Counted from the first letter of the stretch, positions 11,798 to 23,552 are shown. The stretch: DNA of 64,000 nucleotides from Corythucha ciliata (GCA_038030265.1 CM075939.1:32717253-32781252), one strand, 5' to 3'. Program-made: numbers and translations. Notes: generated from the sequence alone by a model not told the origin.

Positions 11798-13200
11798 ATG
11801 GAGGAGCTCCTTTAAAGTTGCGCAGTTTTGAGTTCGGCTCTTAGTGGTATTTTGGCAGAAAGGTTGAGAGAGTCACGTGGACGGATTAAAAAACGGAGAA
11901 CGAAGCGTTTTTGGGTTAGGAAGTGGATACTTGAAAGAAGAAATTTGGGGGCACACCATTTGGCAGACGCTGAGCTGAGAAAGGATTACCCTGCAGATTT
12001 TAAAAATATGCTAAGGATGTCTGAAGATCAGTTTGATTTCCTCCTGGAACGCGTTTCACCGCGAATTTCTAAATCGGACACCAACATGAGACAAGCTCTG
12101 ACTACTAAAATAAAACTTCAAGTTACGCTGCGCTACTTAGCTACTGGAGACTCTTTTAAAACCTTGGAGTATATGTTTCGTGTTCCAAAAAATACAATCA
12201 GCAACTTCGTGCCAGAAACTTGCAGAGCTATCATCAAGGAACTCGAAGGATTCATGAAAGTAAATAATGCAGATAAATAATTCAAAAAAATTGTATTGAA
12301 ATGAACTTATTGGATTTACAAGTTTTAGTAATCGTAGTCGTCCGAATAAAGACTGTGTGACGGCGTCCCACTTGATGACATGGGGGATGGTTCACTCCAG
12401 GATCTTGGTGGTAGTGGTGGTGGGCACATTTCTTGTGTGATTAGACGGGTAATTTTTTCCTGCAGTCTCATAGCTGTTGGAGGACCAATAGTGCGAAGCA
12501 TCGATGAAATATACTTCCCGAAGTGGTCATAGTAATCTTCTTTGGGGATTCGTGCAGCTCGATTAGAGATTTCATCCAATTTCTCTATGGCACCACATAT
12601 GCCATCAACTTGGGGATCTCGTGAAGTTTTCTTCATTTTTGATGACCATACGTTTCCGGCTGGAGCTTTCCTTTTGAATGTTGTCGGGGGTTCCTCATTC
12701 ATTATTACATTTTGACCAGTATTGATGGTATCTGCTGCTGAGCTATAGGTCTGGCTTGGTACGTTCTCGCTGAAGATGTCAATAGAATTTTCTTGTTGCG
12801 AGCCCTCTTGAATCGAGACTGGACTACTTGCGTTCGTGGGTATCTCCTGCAAAGAAAAATACAAAATTTGAACAATTTTGTGAACTGAATGAATTTGATG
12901 AATGAACTGAATGAATTTGACTGAACTGATAAATTTGAACAATTGTGAACAATTTTTTTTTCAGGTACCAGCTACTGAAGATGAGTGGAAGAACGTTCAA
13001 TATGGCTTCCAAGAGCGCTGGAATTTCCCAGGTTGTGTGGGAAGTATCGACGGTAAACATATTAATATCCGTGCACCCCCACACAGTGGGTCAGATTTTT
13101 TCAACTACAAGAAAAGTTTCAGTACAGTACGTTCAGTAGTGGACATTGGCGCAAAAGGAAGAGGATCAGATGGTGGCATATTTCAAAATAGCTCTGGATC
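11798..13200 (+). pseudogene. PIF/Harbinger transposase relic (element D)
   Basis: An in-frame ATG at 11798 is followed by a TAA at 11813-11815, then an uninterrupted exon to 12259 with the Harbinger N-terminal layout (basic WVRKW segment, KNMLRMSEDQFDFLLERV, then the helix-turn-helix LRYLATGDSFKTLEYMFRV). A GTAAAT donor follows. Exon 2 starts after the polypyrimidine-CAG at 12954-12964 and carries RWNFPGCVGSIDGKHI (first Asp), then FFNYKKSFSTV. A small deletion joins this to VDIGAKGRGSDGGIF (second Asp). After about residue FQNSS homology ends, so the glutamate region is gone. It cannot encode an active nuclease. It is distinct in sequence from the other Harbingers here. Confidence 0.88.
12325..12846 (-). 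pseudogene. Harbinger MADF-partner C-terminal exon (element D)
   Basis: A 173-codon open exon starts after an acceptor (TTTCTTTGCAG in the minus sense) at 12846 and ends at a stop at 12325. A serine/glutamine-rich linker with basic FKRKAP and KMKKT patches is followed by a helical tail (IPKEDYYDHFGKYISSML, then LQEKITRLIT). This is the usual C-terminus of the MADF DNA-binding protein encoded by Harbinger elements. The N-terminal MADF exon is not found to the right, where this element is truncated. The exon lies wholly inside the intron of the transposase on the opposite strand. Confidence 0.7.
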
Positions 13201-13563
13201 ATACAGCAACCGCTCACAAGCGTACAATTCAATAAACTTGAGAGCTTCATTATCTTGCAATTTAATTACGCGATTAACCGGCTCAGACATTACTACGCAC
13301 TACCTACCTACTGTAAACACAAAGAAGAGAATAAACACTGTCAACGCACTACTGGAAACACAAACAACAGAACTTTCCCCACTTCTCGCTTCCAACTACC
13401 GTGCCCACGCCTGAAAATCAAACACGTTTGATTCCGAGAGTGAGCGGTCGTGGACTTTCCACGATTCGGATGACGTCAGAGGTGAACTCACGACCCCTCG
13501 TTCATACGGTGGCAATTCCACGAATTCGAGGACCACGCTAGCGTGCCCCCCATAAACACACTT

Positions 13564-14684
13564 CCATCGAATCGACAACGAATCAACGTCGATAGACGTT
13601 TTTTCGTTGATGAGGATAGTTCATCGTAGAATCAACGTCGATTTTGCCTCGGCACCGTAATGTTGATATATCAGCCATGATACGATATCGGTGCAACGAT
13701 ATCGTTGCACACACTCCACGAGGTGTGTGGAGTGTCGATTTTCATTTAATTTCAAGCCGAGTATGGCCACGTACATGAATAAAAACCCATGTGTAAAATT
13801 TGCAGCGTTTTTGAAATTTCTCTCCATAAATACTTGTAAAACTCCTTCGAACTTTGACCTTGGACATTCATGCTCCAGTATCGCCTCATTCTGAAAATTA
13901 AAATTTAGCGCTCCCGAATTACTTCTTGGAGATTAAATGAGACTGTATGATTCGGGTTTGGTGTAGAGATCCGGTATATACATGTTTGACACTGGAACAC
14001 ATGGGCCATGATGAACACGTTTCAGTTCAGAACCCCTAGAACACCAATATCATGGTCGGTTCGATTTTTCAATCACGTACCCAGGTGACAATCGAAAATG
14101 TGGGCATCAAGGTAGTATTTGTATACTTATAATCACCAGTAGGTTTTGCTTTCGATTGGCGCTTTGTGGATTACGTACATCTACTTGATTATAAAGAAAG
14201 CGATTTTTTCCATGGTACCGCCGCATTCTTTCCTTGCTTCTTCTATCTTCCATTTTTCTTCTTTCACCCCTTTTAAAAGTAATTGTGTTCGGTCTTCGGT
14301 GGGAAATGAAATTGGTGGGAGTCAACCTGTTATTGGTGGTGGGAAACGTATCCCCTCTCTTTTTTATTACCACCAATGGGTTTGCTTGTTAATCAGTTCA
14401 TCAGCTTCACGCTTGAAGTCTTGATCAAGTTCTCATTTGGTATTGGGATGTCATAGCTTGGTTAATTCACTGTGAAGGACGTTCAGAGTGCCTTGTTGAT
14501 AATTCATCAGTTGTGTTTGCTTACAGACAATGAATACATCCTTTCCTATTTCCGGTCCCTCTGTGGATGTAGGCAACCGATGTGTCTATCTCTATTCAGA
14601 CAAGTGGCTTTCAGTCAAGGAATATTCAAACATTTTGGAGTATTTCGATGAAACGAAAGCTACTTCTGTCCCACCTGTTAATCC
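13564..14684. other. Foldback interior with short palindromes
   Basis: Clustered small palindromes occur near 13690-13735 (for example GTGCAACGATATCGTTGCAC). At 14530-14684 a plus-strand frame beginning MNTSFPISGPSVDVGN is open up to the repeat array, but I do not recognise it. Confidence 0.3.
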
Positions 14685-15315
14685 GCAACATGACCTGTGA
14701 GGACAAGTACTAGTACTTTTGAGTAACTATCAATTAAAGTGCCATTAAAAGTTACTGGTATGGTATATCAGTATACGTGTCAATTGGCAGATCTCTATCG
14801 TCATTTCACATATGGAATCCGCAAGCTTTTATTGGAATCCGCAACATGACCTGTGGGGACAAGTACTAGTACTTTTGAGTAACTATTACGTAAAGTGCCA
14901 TTAAAAGTTACTGGTATGGTATAGCAGTATTGGTGTCAATTTGCTGATCTCTGTCGTCATTTTACATATGGAATCCGCATGCTTTTATTGGAATCCGCAA
15001 CTTGACCTGAGGGGACAAGTACTAGTACTTTTGAGTAACTATCACTTAAAGTGCCATTAAAAGTTACTGGTATGGTATAGCAGTATAGTGTCAATTTGCA
15101 GCTCTCTATCGTCATTTCACATATGGAATCCGCAAGCTTTTATTGGAATCCGCTACATGACGTATGGGGACAAGTACTAGTACTTTTGAGTAACTATCAC
15201 TTAAAGTGCCGTTAAACGTTACTGGTATGGTATAGCAGTATACGTGTCAATTTGCAGATCTCAATCGTCATTTCACATATGGAATCCGCAAGCTTTTGTG
15301 GAATCCGCAAATTAG
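14685..15315 (-). repeat. Right ~156-bp tandem array (about 4 units)
   Basis: Four units in opposite orientation to the left array begin near 14685, 14841, 14997 and 15152. Each carries GGACAAGTACTAGTACTT, the GTTACTGGTATGGTAT segment and CATATGGAATCCGCA. The last unit ends with the mirror of the element's left terminus. Confidence 0.9.
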
Positions 15316-15962
15316 AAACTCCCTGTAAAATGTCCTTCAACGGCGACATCGGACGAACAAAACGCGGTGTTATTAGCGATAATGCGGTCACAGCGCATCT
15401 CTACAACTGCAGACTATCGACCTCGGTTTCCATCGAGACTGAAACCATTCGATGAAGATGCAGAAACGTTTAGCATCACATACAACATCTGGACAATTAT
15501 GTCGATCTCTCGGAGATGAAGACGGAATGGATATAAAACGCGTTCAAGTACTAATTAATTGTTTAGCTACTAACCATTTCCAGATGTTGTTCTATTTCGT
15601 TGCTCCTTAGAAACCCTCCGCGAAATCCTACAAGGATATATTAGGGTCATTCTACAAAAAAACTTAAATTTCAGTCCCCCCATTGCTGCAGCACTCCAGT
15701 TTTCTATAACCTTTGTGCAACCTTTGTTGAAATGTTATCACCTCTATATCTTATAATATAATATCTTATATTATACAGGGTGGATCCGTATAAGTGTGAC
15801 AAAATTTTTTGGGTAAAACTACGTTAAAAGTGGAGTAAAATAGTACCTTCGGAAGTGTCCTACGTCGATCCGTTCGGGAGTTATGATTTTTTTTTGTGTT
15901 TAAAAAAGTAACCAATGCTTGCTTCAAAAAATCCGCAATTTCTCAGCTTATATCGCACCAAT
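15316..15962. other. Non-coding stretch
   Basis: No gene recognised. TATACAGGGTGG at about 15772 resembles the ACAGGGTG termini of other foldback elements here and may be the left end of the element containing the palindrome to the right. Confidence 0.35.
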
Positions 15963-16989
15963 GCCATTTTCAGAAACTAAGGAACATTTCCTTTAGGATA
16001 GAGGCCATTTTATTGCTTAAAATAATCGTCAACACCCAGAAATCTGGCATTTTTTCCAAAAATTTACGTGTCCTCTAAAATTTGTCCGTTTTACGAAAAG
16101 TCGCTGTACCCAAACAGCTTTCTCAACAGATTTTCGGTGTATCACAAAAACTTCCCCGTCTTCTAAGTTTCCTTTTGGCGTGTCCACATTTCATGTTACC
16201 ACTGACGTTTCTCATGAAAACGTCACAAGAATGCACAAAAACCGTGTTTTTACGAAACATGGACCATTGTCTACGGTATTCGTGAAGGGTGCAGGGAGAT
16301 CGGCAGTAAGTGAGAACAGGATATCTTACCATGGAGAAGGCAAGAGGCATTCGATTTGACCCCTTCCCTCATCAGTGATTCATTAAATTGTCGCCATTCA
16401 GTGGGGGGGGGGGTATAATTGAATGCCGTTTGCCTACGATATCTTCTCATTCCTAAAATATTCTGTCCTCTCTTTCTAAAACAGTATTTTGACAGATAAA
16501 TACAGGCAATTGCCTATGTGCCAGGTGCCAACAATATTCGTGAAGGGTGCTCCTAGAGATCGGCAGAAATGGATGGGGGGGGGGGTCAAATTGAATGTCT
16601 CTTGCCTGCGATATCTTCTCCATGGTAAGATATCCTGTTCTCACTTACTGCCGATCTCCCTGCACCCTTCACGAATACCGCAGACAATGGTCCATGTTTC
16701 GTAAAAACACGGTTTTTGTGCATTCTCGTGACGTTTTTGTGAGAAACGTCAGTGGTAATATGAAATGTGAACACGCCAAAAAGAAGCTCAGAAGACGGGG
16801 AAGTTTTTGTGATACACCGAAAATCTGTTGAGAAAGCTGTTTGGGTACAGCGACTTTTCGTAAAACGGACAAATTTTAGAGGACAGTAAATTTATGGAAA
16901 AAATGCCAGATTTCTGGGTGATGACGATTATTTCAATCAATAAAATGGCCTCTATCCTAAAGGAAATGTTCCGTAGTTTCTGAAAATGG
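15963..16989. repeat. Large palindrome (~390-bp arms)
   Basis: The left arm (about 15963-16361) and right arm (about 16577-16989) are reverse complements with a few percent mismatch and small indels. Markers are TTGTCCGTTTTACGAAAAGT on the left and its complement at 16850-16873. The ~215-bp spacer holds extra diverged copies of arm segments (GAAGGGTGC...GAGATCGGCAG, and AATTGAATG...GATATCTTCTC), so the centre was itself duplicated. Open frames on both strands are mirror images and are not genes. Confidence 0.9.
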
Positions 16990-17063
16990 TATCACTTTTT
17001 GATGGCAAACCTGGAATTTTTCTGATGTTTATCACCATCTTGAATAGTTAGGGTTGGAATTCA

Positions 17064-17191
17064 GGGGGCCTGTTCTATAACTTTTAATTGACACAATCAC
17101 TGTCTCTTTCCACCCGTCCTCCCCATCAACCTATCAATTCCCCTCCCCATCAATTCCTAGGAACACTATGACATCTTACAGAACAGGCCCC
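17064..17191. mobile_element. Short TIR element (MITE)
   Basis: Inverted ends GGGGCCTGTTCTATAAC and (complement) CTTACAGAACAGGCCCC enclose ~95 bp with a CCACCCGTCCTCCCC core. There is no coding capacity. The superfamily was not resolved because no clear target duplication was seen. Confidence 0.65.
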
Positions 17192-18361
17192 TAGTTGTAG
17201 TTTTAAGCAGGTACTTCTGAGGCTAAATCTGGTACTTGTGTTTATTATTTCTTCGTGTTTTTTCTTAGTTTTGCTGAAGTTGAGCTACAGTTTGTTGCCC
17301 GAAATGCATTCAATTCATAAACTGCTTACAAAAATACGGTTGTTAGTTGCTCGGAAGAAGAAGGTAACGAAGTGTATGAAGTGTGATAATCGAAAGAGAG
17401 AGGAGTAAAGTGAATTATAATCATCACAAAGGGTAGTTCAAACACTTTCCTGCCTCGTCGGGTTTTTCTAGGGCAAAAGAATAGGAAATATAATATGGTG
17501 GAAGTTCGTATGAAAATATAGTAATGAATTTGAAAATAAAAATATTCGTATGAAAATATCATAGGTGTTCAAGGGTTGGGGGGTGGGGGTGTCATACAAG
17601 CTCCTGATCTTCTGAATTCTCTCAGACACGCACTTGCTTTCAAGGGTATTGGTTTCGAACCTCGTTCTATCCAACTTCTAACACACACGTTTGTCGTTAC
17701 TCCTGTCGAACATAATCATCGCCGGTTTACTTTCACCCAGTGCCTCAATTTGTTCACTTTGGCACTGTGAGGGAGGGGGTTTCAAAAAATTATATAGAAG
17801 TGGAGCAAAGCAGGAAACGGAGAAAAAGATTAGCCGCTGATCGCTTTAAGCTCGCATTCCTTTCTCAGCAGTAAAAAAAAAAAAAAAAATCGAAGATTTA
17901 TTCCAGGCTTGCTAGGGCTGGATGATCAGGGGGTGCACACCTGCAAGACATTCGAAATGAATTGAAAGAGAAACTATCGGAGAGCAGTTTGATTGAAGAG
18001 CTAACAGATTAAGGTTTAGTTTCTAGAAAATAATTTGTTCTTTATTTCATTGCGATACTGGCTTGATTATTATTGAGAAAATGAAACGTACAGAAAGTAG
18101 GTTGGTAAAAATTTGGAATTGAAAATATTCCTCTTTCATTGGTGGCAGGATTGGGTATTTTTTTTATGTTCAGGAAAATTTCTTGGGTTTTCTATATTTT
18201 CATTTCAACGAGTGAAACTCAGCGAAACATCGTTCCTACGTCGCATCTGGAGCATATTCGCATTGTTTTTTCCCCACGCGACGCATAGTAATAAAAAAAT
18301 GATTTCCATTTTCTGGGAAGTCAAATGATTTCCAGTCGTACCGGGCCCCTTGTTTCACTCT
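17192..18361. other. Non-coding stretch
   Basis: No gene recognised. An A16 tract lies near 17874-17889. Confidence 0.35.
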
Positions 18362-18485
18362 GGGGGGCTAAGTACGAACGGGTGTTAAAGTTTAACACGG
18401 CGTTGCCCTATCACAATTACAATGGTTGCCACGTTGATACCACCCGTGTTATTTCATATAACACCCTTTCGTACTTCAGCCCCTG
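18362..18485. mobile_element. Hairpin MITE
   Basis: Inverted ends are GGGGGGCTAAGTACGAACGG on the left and the complement of AACACCCTTTCGTACTTCAGC on the right. Internal GTTTAACACGG/CCGTGTTATTT also pair. There is no coding capacity. Confidence 0.7.
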
Positions 18486-18821
18486 GCTAGTCTTGGGTCC
18501 CTCGGCGCAGAATTCGTTTTCTTGGTCAAGTAGATCCTGACAATGTCTAAGGTCATCTAAGGTCCAAGGTCGGCGACGTCTAAGGTGGGGCATGGACCCG
18601 TCTGTACCACTCTCCATCACTACACAAAAGTCAATCATTTGGGCGAACAATGGCCACCACCACTTCTTTGAACGAATTCTTATTCTGTATAAAGGGATAT
18701 TTGTTTGTCTAGCAAATCCGCTCAACGGTATATGGCTGCTGTAATTTTGAATTGCCTTAGGAACTTTTATTTATAGATGGGTGCGCCTTCTGTCATCAAA
18801 ACATCATCTCATCAATCAAGC

Positions 18822-19081
18822 CAGTGCCGGCTTTAGACATTTGGCGCCCCCGTGCCAGGGGCGTACCAAGATATCCTTCCGGAGGGGGCGATTTCGGCAT
18901 CCGCAGTCTACTATGGCCCGGCGGGGAACGGGTGTTGTAATGAATGCCCTTCGTATTGCTTGGATTTCGCAAAAAAATTGGCTAAAGACAGCCTCCCGGA
19001 GGGGGCGATCCACCTATCGCTCCCTCTCTCGGTACGCTACTGCCCCGTGCGAATCTTTCACCGGCGCCTCTATAAGCCACT
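18822..19081. mobile_element. hAT-type MITE (outer) with nested insertion
   Basis: The outer ends read CAGTGCCGGCTT and (complement) CAGTGGCTTATAG, typical hAT-like termini starting CAGTG. A second hAT MITE sits inside at 18856-19042. No clean 8-bp target duplication is visible for the outer copy, so its limits are tentative. Confidence 0.45.
18856..19042. mobile_element. hAT-type MITE (187 bp) with 8-bp TSD
   Basis: The ends are CAGGGGCGTACC and, inverted, CAGTAGCGTACC. An 8-bp direct duplication CCCCGTGC flanks it at 18848-18855 and 19043-19050. An 8-bp duplication with CAG-type ends is diagnostic of hAT. It contains two GGAGGGGGCGAT segments and no coding frame. Confidence 0.85.
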
Positions 19082-20230
19082 GTTCAGAATAAAGCCGCGA
19101 TATGACGTTTTTTCCATTTCAACCAAAAATTAGCATTTTTCCCACACTTCAGCAATTTTTCTCAATGGAAAACTTGCATGAATGTCCGATTTGGGGGAAA
19201 AGTATACCGGTGAATTGACACATGGGGACAAGGATATTAACAGTAGTTCCTGACCGATTGGTGCTTCTGGTGAATTTTAAATAAATTTCAAAGTTCTTCA
19301 GGAGGGGATGGATGGTACGAGGGAAAAATGACGCCAATGTGCAGTTTTGAAGCATTTGAGGAAACTCTAAAATGTTTTGTTTACAAATAACAAGAAAAAT
19401 CAAACCCCAGAAAACGCGTATTCCCCCCTCTTCCCAACACCATCCATTTCATTAACTGTCCTTTGACGCAATCAAACCCCCACTCAAATTTTGTTAAAAT
19501 TCGCCTAAAAAAACCCTTGATTGATTTCAATGTTTTATGTGGGCAATTATCTTGTTGAAGCGCCCTCTTCAAGAAACACCAGTGATTGAAAAATGTGCAA
19601 GTTCCCCACTGCATCAGTGAATCAGCTTTGTCTCTTTTTTAGCGGTGAATAAGCAATTTATCTCCATTTTAGCCGCTAATTTTCTCTATTTTTGCCATAA
19701 ATTAGCGCTTATTCCTAATTCGCCACAAAATTTCCTCGGGAAACCGCGGATTGTCATTTTCTCAATTTTCTGTGAATTAACAAAATTCCCTAATTACCCC
19801 CTCAATTAGCCATTTTTCTTTATTCTAACCGCAAATTAGCGTTTTTCCTCATTGAAGCCGCTAATTACAGATTTTTATACATTTTCAGCCATGCATGAGA
19901 GTTATCATTACTGGAGTTATCATGTTATCGTAATGGGCAACTTACGAAGCAGGTAGCGCGAAAACTTTTTTTTCTCCTTATCCCCCAGCTGTTCAATGAA
20001 AAATGAGCCACAAGAGAACCCAACGCCTCTCAAGTGCATTATGTACAACTTCATGTGAAACTTCTAATTTTTAGGATGCTGGTAGATAATGGGTTAAATG
20101 TCATTTGTAATAGGTAAAAATAAGTGTTCTCACTTCATTATGTACATAGAAGTAACAGGTGGCAGTAAGAAGTATCAGCATCTCACTGAGGAAACAATCG
20201 CCCCCCCCCCCTCTCCCTAAGATTTCATGG
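19082..20230. other. Non-coding stretch
   Basis: No gene recognised. Around 19630-19880, loosely periodic motifs of the form TTTTAGCCGCTAATT recur several times, suggesting an old degenerate short tandem repeat. Confidence 0.35.
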
Positions 20231-20262
20231 GCCCGAATTTCGAGGAGAATAAATCACTTTAG

Positions 20263-20462
20263 TGGGCGAAATCCTTGATGAATGTCGGGAGTCATCGTCT
20301 CGGGTAGACCAATCGTTAAATTCAGCGATAAATAAGATAAAGCATTACCAGACGAAGTCTAAATGCTCAAATATGGCGAGCAACAGTTGCGATGCCTGCC
20401 AAATGAACGTGCTGCAAATGTACTCTACAGCGAAGAAAATTTGCAATCACTGCGTTGCTTAA
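20263..20462 (+). CDS. Possible cysteine-rich terminal exon, unrecognised
   Basis: A possible acceptor (CACTTTAG ending 20262) precedes a 66-codon open stretch ending at a TAA at 20460-20462. It has a cysteine-rich tail (NSCDACQMN...KICNHC). An AATAAA lies ~55 bases past the stop (near 20517). There is no homology I recognise and no upstream exon found. It could be chance; listed because splice, stop and polyadenylation signals are in order. Confidence 0.15.
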
Positions 20463-21141
20463 ATTGTAGCCCTTTTTCCTTTCATTTTGTTTCGTAACTA
20501 AATTAAATTTGTTTCGTAAATAAAAAAAAATAATTATAATTTTAAAAGAAAATTGAGTATTTACGCCACAAAAAAATGAATGAACCCCCATGAGTCATTT
20601 TCATTCCTAGCCGTCTTTCTAGGTTGAAAAGTTTCTCGTGCTCCTGGACATTTTTTCGCCAAGTGTTAAGTCAACCTTGTCCTCAAGGTATGGCTGAGCC
20701 CTCTTCACGTATAGAAAGTGGCCTACTTGATTTAAAATAGAGGAGCGTGTAGAAAATTGTCTGTAGGTGTTTTTCTTTAATGGATGAAGGACCAAAAACC
20801 ACACTAAACGATTTATTCGCTTCGGGAAATACGAATATTCGTTAAAATGTTTCATTAATAACTCATGGAGGTAGCAAGATAGAGGAGGTAGTGTAGGGCA
20901 TTTTTGTGAAGGGAAAATTAAATGTAACAAAAATACTAGTAGGTAAAATAGCAGAAAAGTGGACGTTGACTAGACATTTTGGCAGTACAAGTTTAAATCC
21001 GGGAAGTCCCACTCCAAAATCATTGTTGAAAATTTATATTAAGGGGATGCGGAGGGGATAAAACATAAATTTATTGAATTAGCAAATCAGAATCGAGACG
21101 TCTCTGCTCAGGGGAAGAATTTTTATCGTTGGGTCGAGTAA
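20463..21141. other. Non-coding stretch
   Basis: No gene or repeat recognised before the left end of Harbinger A. Confidence 0.35.
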
Positions 21142-21300
21142 AGGTGGACTCTCGCATGGAGACGCAGCGTCTGCGTCTGGCGTTTGCATCTGAACGCCGT
21201 TTCCGGCCGCCGGAGGGGGTACTTTCGCATGTGTACGTCTAGACGCGACCTTCCTGCGCCAGTAGTTGATTTCAATCGTTATCAGTTCTAGCTTAGCATC

Positions 21301-23284
21301 ATGACAACATGGAAACAACTCGCGTTGATGCTGCAATTAGAAGAGGAAGAAGAAGAAGAGTTATTGCTATTGAAAAGGAGAGAAACTTCACCTTTATTCA
21401 AAAGTAGAAGTGTGGGGGGTTTTTATTCGTCGCTGATAGATTTGTACCTAGAGAACGACGAGGAAAAGTTTCGAGGGGTTTTCCGCCTCAATTTTCGGCA
21501 ATTTGATTATCTGTCTTGTAAAAGAAGAACTGACTAAGCCTAGTACTAGCTGGGTGCCACGTCCAATTACAGCACGAGAAAAATTGGCTCTTACTTTAAG
21601 GTAAGTTGCAAGTCACTTATTAATAGGAATTGATGTACGAATGGGTTAAATTTGAGAACTTTGATGAAAGATTTTTATTGACTTTCCACAAAAAAAAAGC
21701 CCGGAATTTCATTCAGCTAACATGTTTGAGCCCGGGCTCTTGCTTCCAACTTTGTTACTATAGCAAGAATGGCCACTTTGGCCTCTGAAATCATTTCAGG
21801 AGGGAGGCTTTTCACACTTTTGGCGATGCTTTGCATGAAGAGATATACGTGGTCGTCTTTATCTGTTATGACCTTTTTAAGTAATTCAAGCCGTTCTTCC
21901 GATCTTTTCTCGAAGGAGTCAAACCTTGAGGTCCTTGGTCTTTTGAAGATTGTCGAATTTTCGGAATCACGGTTGCTGGAATCTGACACGTTTGAAGCCG
22001 AAGAATCCACATCGTTCTCAAGAAAAGATTGTTCGTATTGAGAATTATCCGCCGAATTATCACCGTTTTCGTCATTCATCGTATTAGTTGGCTGTCACTC
22101 ATGCTTTACGTTGTCCAAAAAAGCGAGTTTTTTTCGGATGCAGCACTGCCAGTCCCAAGCTTTCTCTTGTTTTTGAAGTACGTGTCTTTGATGCTTTTCC
22201 AGCGTTTTTTGCAATCATCTCCTGAAATAAATTTTAAAATTACGAAATTAAAATTCTGTAGGATATCGACTAATCGTAATGAAAAAATGTAAATTAAACA
22301 TGGCGTGTGTTTACGTTGTCGCATATGTGTGAATGGATCTATAGCTCAAGAACAGGATCATTATTATGCTAGTAACGAAACTTCTTTTCAGGTATCTCGC
22401 AACTGGTGAGTCATTCGCGTCACTAGCGTATTCTTTTCGCATTTCAAGTTCGTATATTGGCGAAGCAAACATTGGACGTACTCTGCAAGAAATTAGTGCC
22501 CATCTTTATGCCTCCGCCGACGAAAGAATCGCTTTTGCACAGCGCTGCTAATTTTCATCAACGTTGGAACTTCCCAAATTGTGTCGCTGCTATTGACGGA
22601 AAGCACGTGAGAATTTTCTGCCCTAAGAAATCGGGATCACTATTCTTCAATTATAAGGATTATTTTTCAATCGTTCTTCTAGCGCTTGTCGACGCGAACA
22701 ACAAATTCATTGCGGTGGATGTGGGGTCCTACAGAAAGGAAGGAGATAGCGCTATTTTTAACAAATCAAAATTCGGAAAAATTCTGATTGACTCAAATTT
22801 CTACCCACCGGATGCGACGCTCCCAGGATCACCAACCAATCTACCTCACGTTAATGTTGGTGATGAAGCTTTCCGTCTGCACAAACATTTGATGAAGCCT
22901 TATGGCAAAACTTCAGCGAGATCGGATTTGTCGAAAGCCATCTTCAACTACAGATTGTCCCGCGCTCGGCGAGTGAGTGAAAATTCTTTCGCACTGATTA
23001 GCCAAGTATGGAGAGTATTTTATACTCATATAACGGTTAAGCCAGAGGCAGCTGAACGGCTAGTCCTAGCTACTTGCTGCTTGCACAATATGTTGAGGGA
23101 AGCGTACCTGGAAAGACGTGGACAGCCGCACTACGAATGTGAACCATCACTTCAATCACCCCATTGTACACGTTTAACCAGACCCGGAGGTTTTCAGAAT
23201 TCAGATGGGTTTACTGTACGCGAAGAATTTAAAAAATATTTTGAAAATGAAGGGGCTGTGTCATGGCAGGAAGGCAGAATTTGA
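21301..23284 (+). pseudogene. PIF/Harbinger transposase (element A), two frameshifts
   Basis: Exon 1 starts at the ATG at 21301 with an acidic E-rich stretch, then the conserved EEKFRGVFRLNFRQFDYL segment. A frameshift near 21518 is followed by VKEELTKPSTSW to ARGT-type end ALTLR and a GTAAGT donor at 21601. Exon 2 starts at 22392 (CTTTTCAG acceptor) with YLATGESFASLAYSFRIS. A second frameshift near 22460 leads into a long open frame to 23284 carrying RWNFPNCVAAIDGKHV (Asp 1), VDVGSYRKEGDSAIF (Asp 2), VGDEAFRLHKHLMKPY and NYRLSRARRVSENSFAL (Glu). All three catalytic acidic residues remain. The protein would be a nuclear DDE nuclease acting on the TIRs with the MADF partner. Confidence 0.92.
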
Positions 23285-23552
23285 TGTGAACTGTTTATTA
23301 CAGAATTTCTTCATTCATGCCACGTACCGTAAATGTGTGAGTTACTCGTATTGCTACTATGTATCAATTCAAATTTTGAGAATCAAAAAAATTACTCGTT
23401 TTGCTCATTACTTGCGCGATGTCATCCCACTGTTTTTCTTTGGCAATAACGTCTTTATAGTCCTCCTTCTGGTAATCATAGAGGTTTGGGTAGCTCTCAA
23501 CAAGATGAATCAATAATTCGTCTTCTTCTGCTGAGAAGTTAATGCCTGGCAT
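21717..23552 (-). pseudogene. Harbinger MADF DNA-binding partner (element A)
   Basis: Read leftwards, exon 1 begins at the ATG at 23552 (MPGINFSAEEDELLIHLV, start of a MADF/Myb-SANT-like domain) and runs to a GTAATT donor at 23395. Exon 2 starts at 22221 after a TTTATTTCAG acceptor with DDCKKRWKSIKDTYFKNKRK, the second half of the MADF fold. A frameshift in the T-rich run near 22110 and an in-frame TGA break the link to a Ser/Asn/acidic linker and a basic helical C-terminus ending ATVTKLEA-like AIVTKLEARARAQTC at 21717. Exon 2 lies inside the transposase intron, and the transposase catalytic exon lies inside this gene's intron. The protein would bind subterminal DNA and bring the transposase to it. 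Confidence 0.82.

Larger units (their letters stand above)
11645..13563. mobile_element. Decayed PIF/Harbinger element D
   Basis: Element D holds a plus-strand Harbinger transposase relic and a minus-strand MADF-protein C-terminus. The ends are a poor inverted match: AGGTGCGTTCTCACGGGGGCA on the left against a diverged complement ending near 13563. No matching 3-bp target duplication is seen, so the boundaries are tentative. It lies inside the foldback element. Confidence 0.6.
10730..15315. mobile_element. Foldback-like element with tandem-repeat inverted ends
   Basis: The two outer ends are inverted copies of CTAATTTGCGGATTCC followed by an AAAGCTTGCGGATTCC motif (left from 10730, right ending at 15315). 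Each end is an array of a ~156-bp unit, about two units on the left and four on the right in opposite orientation. This is the architecture of foldback-type elements with tandem-repeat TIRs, such as Drosophila FB or Galileo. The interior holds a decayed Harbinger (11645-13563) and unrecognised sequence. No transposase attributable to the outer element is visible, and no target-site duplication was identified. Confidence 0.65.

Noticed and set aside
11798..11815. Short upstream peptide as a regulatory uORF of the Harbinger D transposase
   Set aside because: The ATG is in frame with the transposase and the TAA lies within what looks like its N-terminus, in a gene already broken elsewhere; a nonsense mutation is more likely.
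14685..15315. CRISPR-like array
   Set aside because: The repeats are ~156 bp, contiguous without spacers, in a eukaryotic transposon context, and mirrored at 10730-11056.
16082..16872. Overlapping plus and minus open frames of 60-78 codons
   Set aside because: They are mirror images produced by the palindrome arms and have no domain similarity.
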